From JAEZFI01 sp044508215 (GTDB lineage: Bacteria; Actinomycetota; Acidimicrobiia; Acidimicrobiales; Microtrichaceae), in the NCBI GenBank assembly GCA_044508215.1, contig JBIQID010000096.1:1-12513 (forward strand): a stretch of 12,513 nt of DNA. The letters are read 5' to 3'. The notes below the pieces were generated by a model that was not told the origin of the DNA, searched no databases, and was given only the letters and a program-made list of their open reading frames with translations. Both the position numbers and the translations under genes were made by a program. Each line of letters begins with the position of its first letter. Position 1 is the first letter of the stretch. Shown piece by piece: positions 6,962 to 12,470 of this stretch.

Positions 6962-7920
6962 AGCTCGGCGTCGTCGGCACCGGGATCATGGGGTCCAACC
7001 ACGCCCGGATCGCCTCGCAGCACCGCGGGCTCGACCTCGTGGCGGTGGTCGACCCGGATCGGGAACGAGCCGAGCAGCTGGCCGGCACCTACGGGGCGAA
7101 GCCGTACGCGGACGTCTCGGAGTGCATCGACCAGCTGGACGTGGCGGTGGTGGCGACGCCCACCGAGCACCACCGCGACGTGGGCGTGGCGCTGCTCGAC
7201 GCCGGCGTGCACACGCTCGTGGAGAAGCCGATCGCAGCCACCGTGGCCGAGGCCACCGAGCTGATCGAGGCCGCCGAGCGGTCCGGCGCCACGCTCACCG
7301 TGGGCCACGTGGAACGCTTCAACCCGGCGGTGCTCGAGCTCGACAACCTCGTGACCGAGCCGCTGCACCTCACCGCCACCCGCATCAGCCCGTACGCCTC
7401 GCGGGTGACCGTGGGGGTGGTGCTCGACCTGATGGTCCACGACCTCGACATCGTGTCGAACCTGGCGGGCGCCCCGGTGTCCCGGGTGCAGGCGTCGACG
7501 TCGACGGTCCGCTCGGACTCCGAGGACCTGGCCACCGCGCTCCTGGAGTTCTCGAACGGGGTCACCGCCACGCTCACCGCCAGCCGCATCGGCCAGCAGA
7601 AGATCCGCCAGCTGACGATCACCCAGCCCGACGACTTCGTGGAGGTGGACCTGCTCCGCCAGGCGGTGACCATCAACCGCGTCGCCCACGCCGAGTACCT
7701 CTCCTCCGAGGGCGCCCGCTACCGCCAGACCGGCGTGGTCGAGATCCCGTTCCTCGAGCACCGGGGCGAGCCGCTCGCCCTCGAGCTCGATGAGCTGGTG
7801 CGGGCGATCGACGAAGGGCGCCCTCCCCGGGTGACCGGCGAGGACGGCAGGGCTGCGCTGCAGCTCGCGCTCGATGTGGTCTCTGCGGCCGGCGGCTCCG
7901 CTGCTGGCCCCACCGGATAG
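6955..7920 (+). CDS. Gfo/Idh/MocA oxidoreductase, probable UDP-GlcNAc (or UDP-GlcNAc uronate) 3-dehydrogenase
   Basis: The 321-residue protein has an N-terminal Rossmann fold with LGVVGTGIMGSNHAR (4-18), then VVDPD (31-35), VATPTEHH (66-73) and the family EKP motif (90-92). The catalytic segment is DLMVHDLDI (158-166), where His162 is the expected active-site histidine. GHVERFNPAV (117-126) is a motif I associate with UDP-N-acetylglucosamine 3-dehydrogenases. It would oxidise the C3 hydroxyl with NAD(P)+ to feed the aminotransferase just upstream. The GTG start overlaps the aminotransferase end by 7 nt, so it is co-translated. No UDP-glucose/GlcNAc 6-dehydrogenase is present, so whether the sugar is the neutral GlcNAc form (GnnA-like) or the uronate (WbpB-like) is open. 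The C-terminus ends in a Gly/Ala-rich tail with no recognisable function. Confidence 0.9.
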   Translation: MLKLGVVGTGIMGSNHARIASQHRGLDLVAVVDPDRERAEQLAGTYGAKPYADVSECIDQLDVAVVATPTEHHRDVGVALLDAGVHTLVEKPIAATVAEATELIEAAERSGATLTVGHVERFNPAVLELDNLVTEPLHLTATRISPYASRVTVGVVLDLMVHDLDIVSNLAGAPVSRVQASTSTVRSDSEDLATALLEFSNGVTATLTASRIGQQKIRQLTITQPDDFVEVDLLRQAVTINRVAHAEYLSSEGARYRQTGVVEIPFLEHRGEPLALELDELVRAIDEGRPPRVTGEDGRAALQLALDVVSAAGGSAAGPTG

Positions 7921-7930
7921 GGCCGACGCG

Positions 7931-8863
7931 GTGTACGAGGGGAAGAAGATCGCCGCGGTGGTGCCGGCCTACAAGGAGGAAGCGCACATCGCCCGCGTCA
8001 TCACGACGATGCCCGACATCGTGGACATCATCGTGGTGGTCGACGACTGCTCACCCGACGAGACCTACCAGCGGGCCGTCGAGACCGGCGACCCACGCCT
8101 CACGGTGATCCGCCACGAGGAGAACCAGGGCGTCGGCGGGGCGATCATGACGGCGCACCGCAAGGCACTCGAGCTGGGAGCCGACATCGACGTGGTGTTC
8201 GCCGGCGACGGCCAGATGGACCCGGCCTACCTGCCCGACCTCCTGGACCCGATCGTCCACGACGGCTACGGCTTCACGAAGGCCAACCGCTTCTACTCGT
8301 CGAAGTCGTTCGGCGGGATGCCGTTCCACCGGATCATCGGAAACGTGATCCTGTCGTTCCTCAACAAGCTGGCCTCGGGCTACTGGAACCTGTTCGACCC
8401 GCAGAACGGCTACACGGCGACGAGCGCGACGGTGCTCCGCCGCCTCGACTTCGACCGCATCGCCAAGCGGTACGAGTTCGAGAACGACTTCCTCATGCAC
8501 CTCAACATCCTCAACGTGCGGGCCAAGGACGTGCCGATCCCGGCCGTCTACGGGGACGAGGTGTCGACGATCAAGCTGCGCAAGGTCGTGCCCGCGCTGA
8601 TCCGGCTCCTGACGCGAGGGTTCCTCCGGCGCATCGCGCTCAAGTACGTGATCGGCACGTTCTCCCCGATCGCGCTGTTCCTGGTGTCGGGCTCGCTGCT
8701 GCTGCTGTGGGCGTTCGTCTTCGGCATCTGGGTGCTCGTGCAGACGATCGGCCCCGAGGTGGCGAGCACCGGCACGGTGCTCCTCTGCGTGGGACCGGGC
8801 CTGGTCGGCTTCCAGCTGGTGCTCACCGCGCTGCAGCTCGACATCGCGGCCACCCCCGACTGA
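7931..8863 (+). CDS. Membrane-anchored GT2 glycosyltransferase (polyprenyl-phosphate sugar transferase-like)
   Basis: The 310-residue protein has a GT-A domain: IAAVVPAYKEEAHI (7-20), IIVVVDDCSPDET (33-45), NQGVGGAI (65-72) and the DXD-type AGDGQMDP (91-98). QNGYTATSATVLRRLDF (158-174) matches the acceptor-loop region of DPM1-like enzymes. Two hydrophobic segments near the C-terminus (about 242-273 and 281-303) should anchor it. Such enzymes move a sugar from a nucleotide donor to polyprenyl phosphate, or start or extend a lipid-linked chain. GTG at 7931 is chosen because GGATAGGG lies about 8 nt upstream and the conserved strand follows at once. It is 10 nt after the dehydrogenase and last in the rightward operon before the assembly gap. 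Its likely donor is the amino sugar made by the three preceding genes (inference). Confidence 0.9.
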   Translation: MYEGKKIAAVVPAYKEEAHIARVITTMPDIVDIIVVVDDCSPDETYQRAVETGDPRLTVIRHEENQGVGGAIMTAHRKALELGADIDVVFAGDGQMDPAYLPDLLDPIVHDGYGFTKANRFYSSKSFGGMPFHRIIGNVILSFLNKLASGYWNLFDPQNGYTATSATVLRRLDFDRIAKRYEFENDFLMHLNILNVRAKDVPIPAVYGDEVSTIKLRKVVPALIRLLTRGFLRRIALKYVIGTFSPIALFLVSGSLLLLWAFVFGIWVLVQTIGPEVASTGTVLLCVGPGLVGFQLVLTALQLDIAATPD

Positions 8864-8875
8864 CGCTGCGCCGCC

Positions 8876-8975
8876 NNNNNNNNNNNNNNNNNNNNNNNNN
8901 NNNNNNNNNNNNNNNNNNNNNNNNNNNNNNNNNNNNNNNNNNNNNNNNNNNNNNNNNNNNNNNNNNNNNNNNNNN
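8876..8975. other. Assembly gap of exactly 100 N
   Basis: A run of 100 Ns, the conventional placeholder for a scaffold gap of unknown length. It starts 12 nt after the GT2 stop codon. Anything downstream of the rightward operon may be hidden here, and linkage between the surface-polysaccharide genes and the moeZ side depends on scaffolding. Confidence 0.98.
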
Positions 8976-9012
8976 GTCGCGATCTTCCGCGTTCTCAGCC
9001 CAAGATCGCGAC
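8976..9012. repeat. 11-bp perfect inverted repeat abutting the gap
   Basis: GTCGCGATCTT (8976-8986) and AAGATCGCGAC (9002-9012) are exact reverse complements with a 15-nt spacer. The left arm is the very first sequence after the Ns, so the repeat may extend into the gap. A further GGAAGATC (9018-9025) can pair with GATCTTCC (8981-8988), giving an alternative fold. This could be a second terminator for moeZ, one unit of a dispersed intergenic repeat, or the edge of a mobile element. Confidence 0.7.
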
Positions 9013-9031
9013 TGTCAGGAAGATCGAGCGG

Positions 9032-9049
9032 CGCCCGACGACTCGGGCG
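9032..9049 (-). terminator. Stem-loop just after moeZ
   Basis: CGCCCGA and TCGGGCG form a perfect 7-bp stem with a 4-nt loop, beginning 3 nt beyond the moeZ stop codon in the direction of transcription. No long T-run follows (the minus strand continues CCGCTCGATCTTCC), which is usual for high-GC terminators. Confidence 0.55.
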
Positions 9050-9052
9050 AGG

Positions 9053-10234
9053 TCAGGCGGCGGAGGCGGGCGCCTGCAGCGGCGCCGGCTGGCAGAGCCC
9101 GTCGAGCTCGACCACCTCGATCTGGTCCCGGTTCTCCCAGGTGATCTGGTTGGCGGGGTCCTTGTGGAGCTTGTACTCCCGGAAGCTCATCTCGAGCGTG
9201 TCGACCGTGAGGTAGCGCCCGATCAGCGGGTCGCCGACGCCCAGCAGGAGCTTCAGCGCCTCGACCGCCTGGATCGTGCCGATGAGGCCCGGGAGCGCAC
9301 CGAGCACGCCGGCCTCGGCGCAGCTGGGGGCCAGCTCGGCGGGCGGGGGCTCGGGCAGCATGTCGCGGTAGGTCGGTCCACGCTTCGGGTCGAACACCGT
9401 GATCTGGCCCTCGAAGCGGAAGATCGAGCCGTGCACCACCGGCACGCCCGCCTTCACCGAGGCGTCGTTCAGCATGTAGCGCACCGGGAAGTTGTCGGCG
9501 CCGTCGATGACGAGGTCGTAGCCCTCGATGATGTCGAGGATGTTCGAGGCGTCGAGGCGCACGTCGTAGACGACCACGTTCACGTCGGGGTTCAGCGCGG
9601 TCAGCGTCTTCTTGGCCGAGTCGACCTTGCGCTCGCCGATGCGGTCGACGTTGTGGAGGATCTGGCGCTGGAGGTTGGAGGCGTCGACCACGTCCATGTC
9701 GACGATGCCGAGCGTGCCCACGCCCGCCGCTGCGAGGTAGAGCGCCGCCGGGGACCCGAGGCCACCCGCGCCGAGCAGGAGGACCTTCGAGCCGAGCAGC
9801 TTCTGCTGGCCCTCGACGCCCACCTCGGGGACCAGGAGGTGCCGCTGGTAGCGGTTGCGCTGGTCGGGGGTGAGGACCTGCGGGGTGCGCCACTCGCGCC
9901 CCTCGTCCTTCCACTGGTTGAAGCCACCGGCCATCGAGGCGACGTCGCTGTAGCCCAGCTCGCCGAGGGTCTTCGCGGCGAACGCCGATCGGACGCCGCT
10001 GGCGCAGTGGATGACCACGGTCGCGTCCTTGTCGGGGACGCGGTTCTCGATCTGCCCTTCGAGCTGGCCCCGCGGGATGTACACGGCACCGGGGATCGCG
10101 CCCTGCTCGAACTCGTCGGGCTCGCGGACGTCGAGGATCGTCGCGCCCGCGCGGCGGAGGTCTTCGGCCTCAGCGGTCGACACCTCGCGGATCTCGCTCT
10201 TCGTCTTCTTGAGCAGTTCTCGGAAGTTCGACAC
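9053..10234 (-). CDS. moeZ: MoeZ-type sulfurtransferase/adenylyltransferase: N-terminal rhodanese plus ThiF/MoeB E1-like domain
   Basis: The 393-residue protein begins with a rhodanese domain (about 12-118): ILDVREPDEFEQGAIPGA (33-50) and the persulfide loop HCASGVRS (76-83) with Cys77. An E1-like domain (about 121-355) follows: RYQRHLLVPEVG (128-139), the ATP loop LLGAGGLGSP (153-162), DVVDASNLQRQ (181-191), DGADNFPVRYMLND (244-257), and PSCAEAGV with the expected catalytic Cys305. It should adenylate and thiocarboxylate the C-terminal Gly of small sulfur carriers (MoaD, CysO, ThiS types) for molybdopterin, cysteine or thiamin synthesis. Classical MoeB zinc cysteines are absent (PTYRDM where CxxC is expected; DPANQIT near the end), as I recall for actinobacterial MoeZ. 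Rhodanese-first order is opposite to mycobacterial MoeZ. GTG 10234 is supported by AGGAG about 8 nt upstream; an in-frame extension to 10327 is not family-like. Confidence 0.92.
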   Translation of the reverse strand: MSNFRELLKKTKSEIREVSTAEAEDLRRAGATILDVREPDEFEQGAIPGAVYIPRGQLEGQIENRVPDKDATVVIHCASGVRSAFAAKTLGELGYSDVASMAGGFNQWKDEGREWRTPQVLTPDQRNRYQRHLLVPEVGVEGQQKLLGSKVLLLGAGGLGSPAALYLAAAGVGTLGIVDMDVVDASNLQRQILHNVDRIGERKVDSAKKTLTALNPDVNVVVYDVRLDASNILDIIEGYDLVIDGADNFPVRYMLNDASVKAGVPVVHGSIFRFEGQITVFDPKRGPTYRDMLPEPPPAELAPSCAEAGVLGALPGLIGTIQAVEALKLLLGVGDPLIGRYLTVDTLEMSFREYKLHKDPANQITWENRDQIEVVELDGLCQPAPLQAPASAA

Positions 10235-10325
10235 GGTCGGGCTCCTGGGAGGTGGTTCGACGTCTTCGGGTGGTCGGCAGGTGGTCCGGTGACCGGCCTG
10301 GCTGGCCCGCGGAGGGCACCGGTTC

Positions 10326-10352
10326 AAAAGCCTACCGAAGTGGTCAACATTT
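10326..10352 (-). promoter_or_regulatory. Imperfect palindrome overlapping a possible -10 box upstream of moeZ
   Basis: On the plus strand AAAAGCCTACC and GGTCAACATTT flank the 5-nt centre GAAGT, matching as a dyad AAAnGnnnACC-N5-GGTnnnCnTTT. On the minus strand it contains TAGGCT (10329-10334, TANNNT) and TTGACC (10342-10347), though their spacing is too short to be -10 and -35 of one promoter. Transcription from TAGGCT would leave a leader of roughly 90 nt before moeZ. It resembles Rrf2-type operator geometry in a loose sense only. The rest of 10235-10325 shows nothing else I recognise. Confidence 0.35.
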
Positions 10353-10363
10353 GGGCCAGCGAG

Positions 10364-11116
10364 CTATTCCCCGCGGGCGACCAGTGCCGGGAGCACCTCC
10401 GTGAGCTCGCCGACCACCACGGCGTCGGCGAGGCGGTCCATCTCGGTGGGCTCCCCGTTCACGATGACCACGGGGACCCCGCTCTGGACCGCGATCGGGA
10501 CCATCTGGGCGATCGGGTAGACGGACAGCGTCGAGCCGGCCGCCAGCAGGAGGTCGCCGTCGGCCGCCGCCTGGAACGCCCGCTCGAGGTCCTCGGCGAC
10601 GAGGGACTGGCCGAAGCTGATGGTCGCCGACTTGAGGATCCCGCCGCACACCTGGCAGGGAGGGTCCTCTTCACCAGCCCGGACGCGATCGAGCGTCTCG
10701 GACATCGGGCCACGCCAGCCGCACGACAGGCAGGCCACCTCGCGCATCGTGCCGTGGATCTCCACGACCTTCTCCGGATCCGAGCCGGCGAGCTGCTGCA
10801 GCCCGTCGATGTTCTGCGTGACGATCGTGTGGAGCCGGCCCTGCCGTTCCAGGTCGACGAGGGCAGCGTGCGCGTCGTTCGGTTCGGCGGCCCATGCCCG
10901 GTGGTCGAGCCGGCCGAGCCACGCCTGACGGCGGACGTCGGGATCCGACAGGTAGTGGTCGAGCGTCGACAGCTTCTCGGCGCCGGGATTGCGGGTCCAG
11001 ACGCCCTTCGGCCCCCGGAAGTCGGGGATGCCCGAGCGGGTCGACATGCCGGCACCGCAGAGGGCCACCACCCGGGTCGCCCGGTCGAGCAGCTCCTTCG
11101 CCGCATCGAGCGTCAC
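10364..11116 (-). CDS. Sir2-family NAD+-dependent protein deacylase (sirtuin), class IV-like signature
   Basis: Sirtuins remove acetyl or other acyl groups from lysines, consuming NAD+ and giving nicotinamide and O-acyl-ADP-ribose. The 250-residue product carries the whole core: GAGMSTRSGIPDFRGP (21-36) with GVW next, the NAD/nicotinamide motif TQNIDGL (100-106), catalytic His121 in EIHG, and a zinc site C129-x2-C132 with C154-x2-C157. ISFGQSL (166-172) and AAGSTLSVYP (192-201) complete the fold. The ST...GIPDFRGP.GVWT form of the first motif and FGQSL are closer to SIRT6/7-type (class IV) than to CobB-type sirtuins, from memory of the families. GTG at 11116 is chosen because GGAAGG lies exactly 7 nt upstream. 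An in-frame ATG at 11158 (264 aa) lacks a ribosome binding site but cannot be excluded. The protein is cytoplasmic, and its target is not indicated by the neighbours. Confidence 0.93.
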   Translation of the reverse strand: MTLDAAKELLDRATRVVALCGAGMSTRSGIPDFRGPKGVWTRNPGAEKLSTLDHYLSDPDVRRQAWLGRLDHRAWAAEPNDAHAALVDLERQGRLHTIVTQNIDGLQQLAGSDPEKVVEIHGTMREVACLSCGWRGPMSETLDRVRAGEEDPPCQVCGGILKSATISFGQSLVAEDLERAFQAAADGDLLLAAGSTLSVYPIAQMVPIAVQSGVPVVIVNGEPTEMDRLADAVVVGELTEVLPALVARGE

Positions 11117-11123
11117 GGCTCGG

Positions 11124-11129
11124 CCTTCC
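11124..11129 (-). promoter_or_regulatory. Ribosome binding site deciding the sirtuin start
   Basis: GGAAGG on the minus strand, 7 nt before GTG 11116. The alternative ATG at 11158 is preceded by a T-rich stretch with no purine-rich site, so this element favours the shorter protein. Confidence 0.6.
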
Positions 11130-11150
11130 AGATCGACACGAGACGCGCCC

Positions 11151-11179
11151 TTGCGCATTGAAACGACATGAAATACATT
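11151..11179 (+). promoter_or_regulatory. Possible promoter of the hypothetical gene at 11235
   Basis: TTGCGC (11151-11156) and TACATT (11174-11179) are separated by 17 bp, lying in a locally AT-richer patch (11156-11180). A transcript from here would have a leader of about 50 nt containing CCAGGAGC (11222-11229) before GTG 11235. The same patch has CATTGA twice, 20 bp apart (11156 and 11176), of unknown meaning. Confidence 0.4.
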
Positions 11180-11234
11180 GACGGCTTCTTCCCTCAGGAA
11201 CGGTTCACCCGGATCACCCAACCAGGAGCACGCA

Positions 11235-11843
11235 GTGTCCACCACCTTGCTGGAGAACTTCGGCCAGTCCACCCCGCAGCCCGGCGACGATCCGGTCCCG
11301 CCCGCAGCTCGCTCCATGCACCCGTCTGCCGGAGGCAGGGGCGACCGCTCCATGCACCCGTCCGCCGGGGGGAGCGGCGACCGCTCCCCCCGCCAGGCCG
11401 ATGGCCCGACGCTCGAGCTGGACACGCTGCTCACCGTGGTCAGGTGGGACGACCCCCGAGCGACCGCCCACTGGCACGACCTCCGCGGTGACTACGTGGA
11501 GCGGTTCTGGCTGGGCGTGCTCGGCCCGGCCACCACCCTCCTCCTCCGACGCTTCGCCCGGGGCTTCGTCGAGCGACCCGACGGGTTCCGGGTCAGCCCC
11601 GCCGACACCGCTGGGGCGCTCGGCATGGGCCGGGGCACCGGCAAGCACTCCATGATCGCCCGCACCGTGGATCGCGCCTGCCAGTTCAAGGCCGCGTTCG
11701 TGGTCGACGAGCACACCCTCGCCGTCCGCTCCCTCCTCCCGCCCCTCACCGGCCGCCAGCTCGCCCGGCTCCCCGTCACCCTGCAGCGGGCCCACGACGC
11801 CTGGCTCGACAAGCACGGCCTCGCCCAGCCCACCGCGGCCTGA
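11235..11843 (+). CDS. Hypothetical protein with N-terminal tandem repeat and possible DNA-binding-like C-terminal domain
   Basis: The 202-residue protein has two parts. Residues 1-57 are Pro/Gly/Ser-rich and probably disordered, containing two copies of SMHPSAGGxGDR (27-38 and 39-50) and the start of a third. Residues 58-195 look folded, with YVERFWLGVLGPATTLLLRR (87-106), then SPADTAGALGMGRGTGKHS (121-139), whose pattern could be a helix-turn-helix. HTLAVRSLLPPLTGRQLARL (160-179) follows, with a C-terminal helix. I have an impression of similar sequences in other actinobacteria but cannot name a family or function. GTG 11235 is chosen for the AGGAG about 8 nt upstream (11223-11229); an in-frame start at 11178 lacks one. 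It is divergent from the sirtuin gene and followed by a strong hairpin, so it is probably transcribed alone. Confidence 0.78.
   Translation: MSTTLLENFGQSTPQPGDDPVPPAARSMHPSAGGRGDRSMHPSAGGSGDRSPRQADGPTLELDTLLTVVRWDDPRATAHWHDLRGDYVERFWLGVLGPATTLLLRRFARGFVERPDGFRVSPADTAGALGMGRGTGKHSMIARTVDRACQFKAAFVVDEHTLAVRSLLPPLTGRQLARLPVTLQRAHDAWLDKHGLAQPTAA
11310..11387 (+). repeat. 36-bp tandem repeat inside the hypothetical gene
   Basis: Unit 1 (11310-11345) and unit 2 (11346-11381) are identical at 32 of 36 positions, and the first six bases of the unit (CGCTCC) recur at 11382-11387. The 36-bp period keeps the frame, so the result is a 12-residue protein repeat. Copy number could vary between strains through slippage. 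Confidence 0.85.
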
Positions 11844-11849
11844 CGCCCT

Positions 11850-11894
11850 CCCGGCGCAGGGCGCCCCCTCCCTTCCTCTCCGCCCTGCGCCGGG
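11850..11894 (+). terminator. Strong hairpin after the hypothetical gene
   Basis: CCCGGCGCAGGGCG (11850-11863) and CGCCCTGCGCCGGG (11881-11894) form a perfect 14-bp stem with a 17-nt, almost purely pyrimidine loop, 6 nt after the stop codon. There is no T-tract, but length and position fit a high-GC intrinsic terminator. It could also act on the opposite strand. Confidence 0.65.
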
Positions 11895-11970
11895 CACCCT
11901 CACGTGGCACAGGGCCGGCAGCCCGGCCGCCTCGAGCCCAGGCCGCGCGCTGCTGCTCGGGAGCGGCTCC

Positions 11971-11976
11971 TACGCT
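11971..11976 (+). promoter_or_regulatory. Putative leaderless promoter (-10 box) of the DUF1801-like gene
   Basis: TACGCT fits TANNNT and ends 8 nt before ATG 11985, the same geometry as the two boxes in the divergent region at 5264-5315. No Shine-Dalgarno-like sequence immediately precedes the ATG. Confidence 0.5.
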
Positions 11977-11984
11977 CGGCGGGC

Positions 11985-12395
11985 ATGGCGGAGATCAAGA
12001 CGAGGCCCACCGGCGAGGACGTCACGGCCTTCCTGGACTCGGTGCCCGACGAACGCCGGCGAGCGGATGGCCACGAGCTCCGCCGGCTCTTCGAGCGGGC
12101 GACCGGCGCGGCCGCCGAGATGTGGGGTCCGTCGATGGTGGGCTTTGGTACGAGCCAGTACACGAACACGACCGGCACCCACGACTGGTTCGCAGTCGGC
12201 TTCTCGCCACGCAAGGCCGCGCTCACCATCTATGGGGTCCACGACGGCTACGGCGAAGCAGATCCGCTCCTCGACGACCTCGGACCGCACACCACGGGCA
12301 AGGGCTGCCTCTACATCAAGCGCCTGGAGGACGTGGATGTGAGCGTCCTCGAGCGTCTGATCGCCCACGCCTGGCAAGCTGCCGAACCGACCTGA
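11985..12395 (+). CDS. DUF1801 (YdhG-like) domain protein
   Basis: The 136-residue product shows the DUF1801 pattern: an N-terminal helix pair (EDVTAFLDSVPDERRRADG, 11-29), LRRLFERATG (32-41), then EMWGPSMVGFG (45-55), WFAVGFSPRKAALTIYG (68-84) and the C-terminal CLYIKRLEDVDVSVLERLI (108-126). The family is small, cytosolic and of unknown biochemical function; the fold resembles frataxin/YdhG-like proteins as I recall. ATG 11985 is chosen because the family alignment begins just inside it and a TANNNT box sits 8 nt upstream; an upstream in-frame start at 11904 would add 27 low-complexity residues and lies against the preceding hairpin. It stands alone, with a small hairpin after its stop. Confidence 0.88.
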   Translation: MAEIKTRPTGEDVTAFLDSVPDERRRADGHELRRLFERATGAAAEMWGPSMVGFGTSQYTNTTGTHDWFAVGFSPRKAALTIYGVHDGYGEADPLLDDLGPHTTGKGCLYIKRLEDVDVSVLERLIAHAWQAAEPT

Positions 12396-12398
12396 CTA

Positions 12399-12420
12399 CG
12401 CCCCGGCTCACGCTGGGGCG
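12399..12420 (+). terminator. Small hairpin after the DUF1801-like gene
   Basis: CGCCCC and GGGGCG form a 6-bp stem with a 10-nt loop, 3 nt after the stop codon, followed by CGGGCTACTTATC with a short T/A-rich stretch. A weak terminator is plausible. Confidence 0.45.
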
Positions 12421-12451
12421 CGGGCTACTTATCGGCGGTCCAGCCAGAAGC

Positions 12452-12470
12452 GGACAACTTCAAGCTGTCC
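12452..12470. repeat. Imperfect palindrome and nearby direct repeat at the window end
   Basis: GGACAACTTCAAGCTGTCC is palindromic at 8 of 9 position pairs. CGGACAACT at 12451-12459 recurs at 12499-12507, 48 bp away. No gene is supportable in 12396-12513; a 28-codon minus-strand frame (ends near 12429) runs off the window and could be the tail of an unseen gene. The element may be an operator or the edge of an insertion sequence continuing to the right. Confidence 0.45.

Noticed and set aside
10235..10325. Riboswitch (e.g. molybdenum cofactor type) in the moeZ leader
   Set aside because: The ~90-nt leader shows no conserved riboswitch core that I can recognise.
11117..11158. ATG start for the sirtuin adding 14 residues
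   Set aside because: No ribosome binding site or TANNNT box at suitable spacing, whereas GTG 11116 has GGAAGG 7 nt upstream.
9164..11161. 665-codon plus-strand open frame across moeZ and the sirtuin gene
   Set aside because: It is antisense to two well-supported genes and composed of low-complexity Asp/Val/His/Arg sequence.
11310..11387. CRISPR-like repeat array
   Set aside because: The units are directly contiguous with no unique spacers and lie in frame inside a gene.
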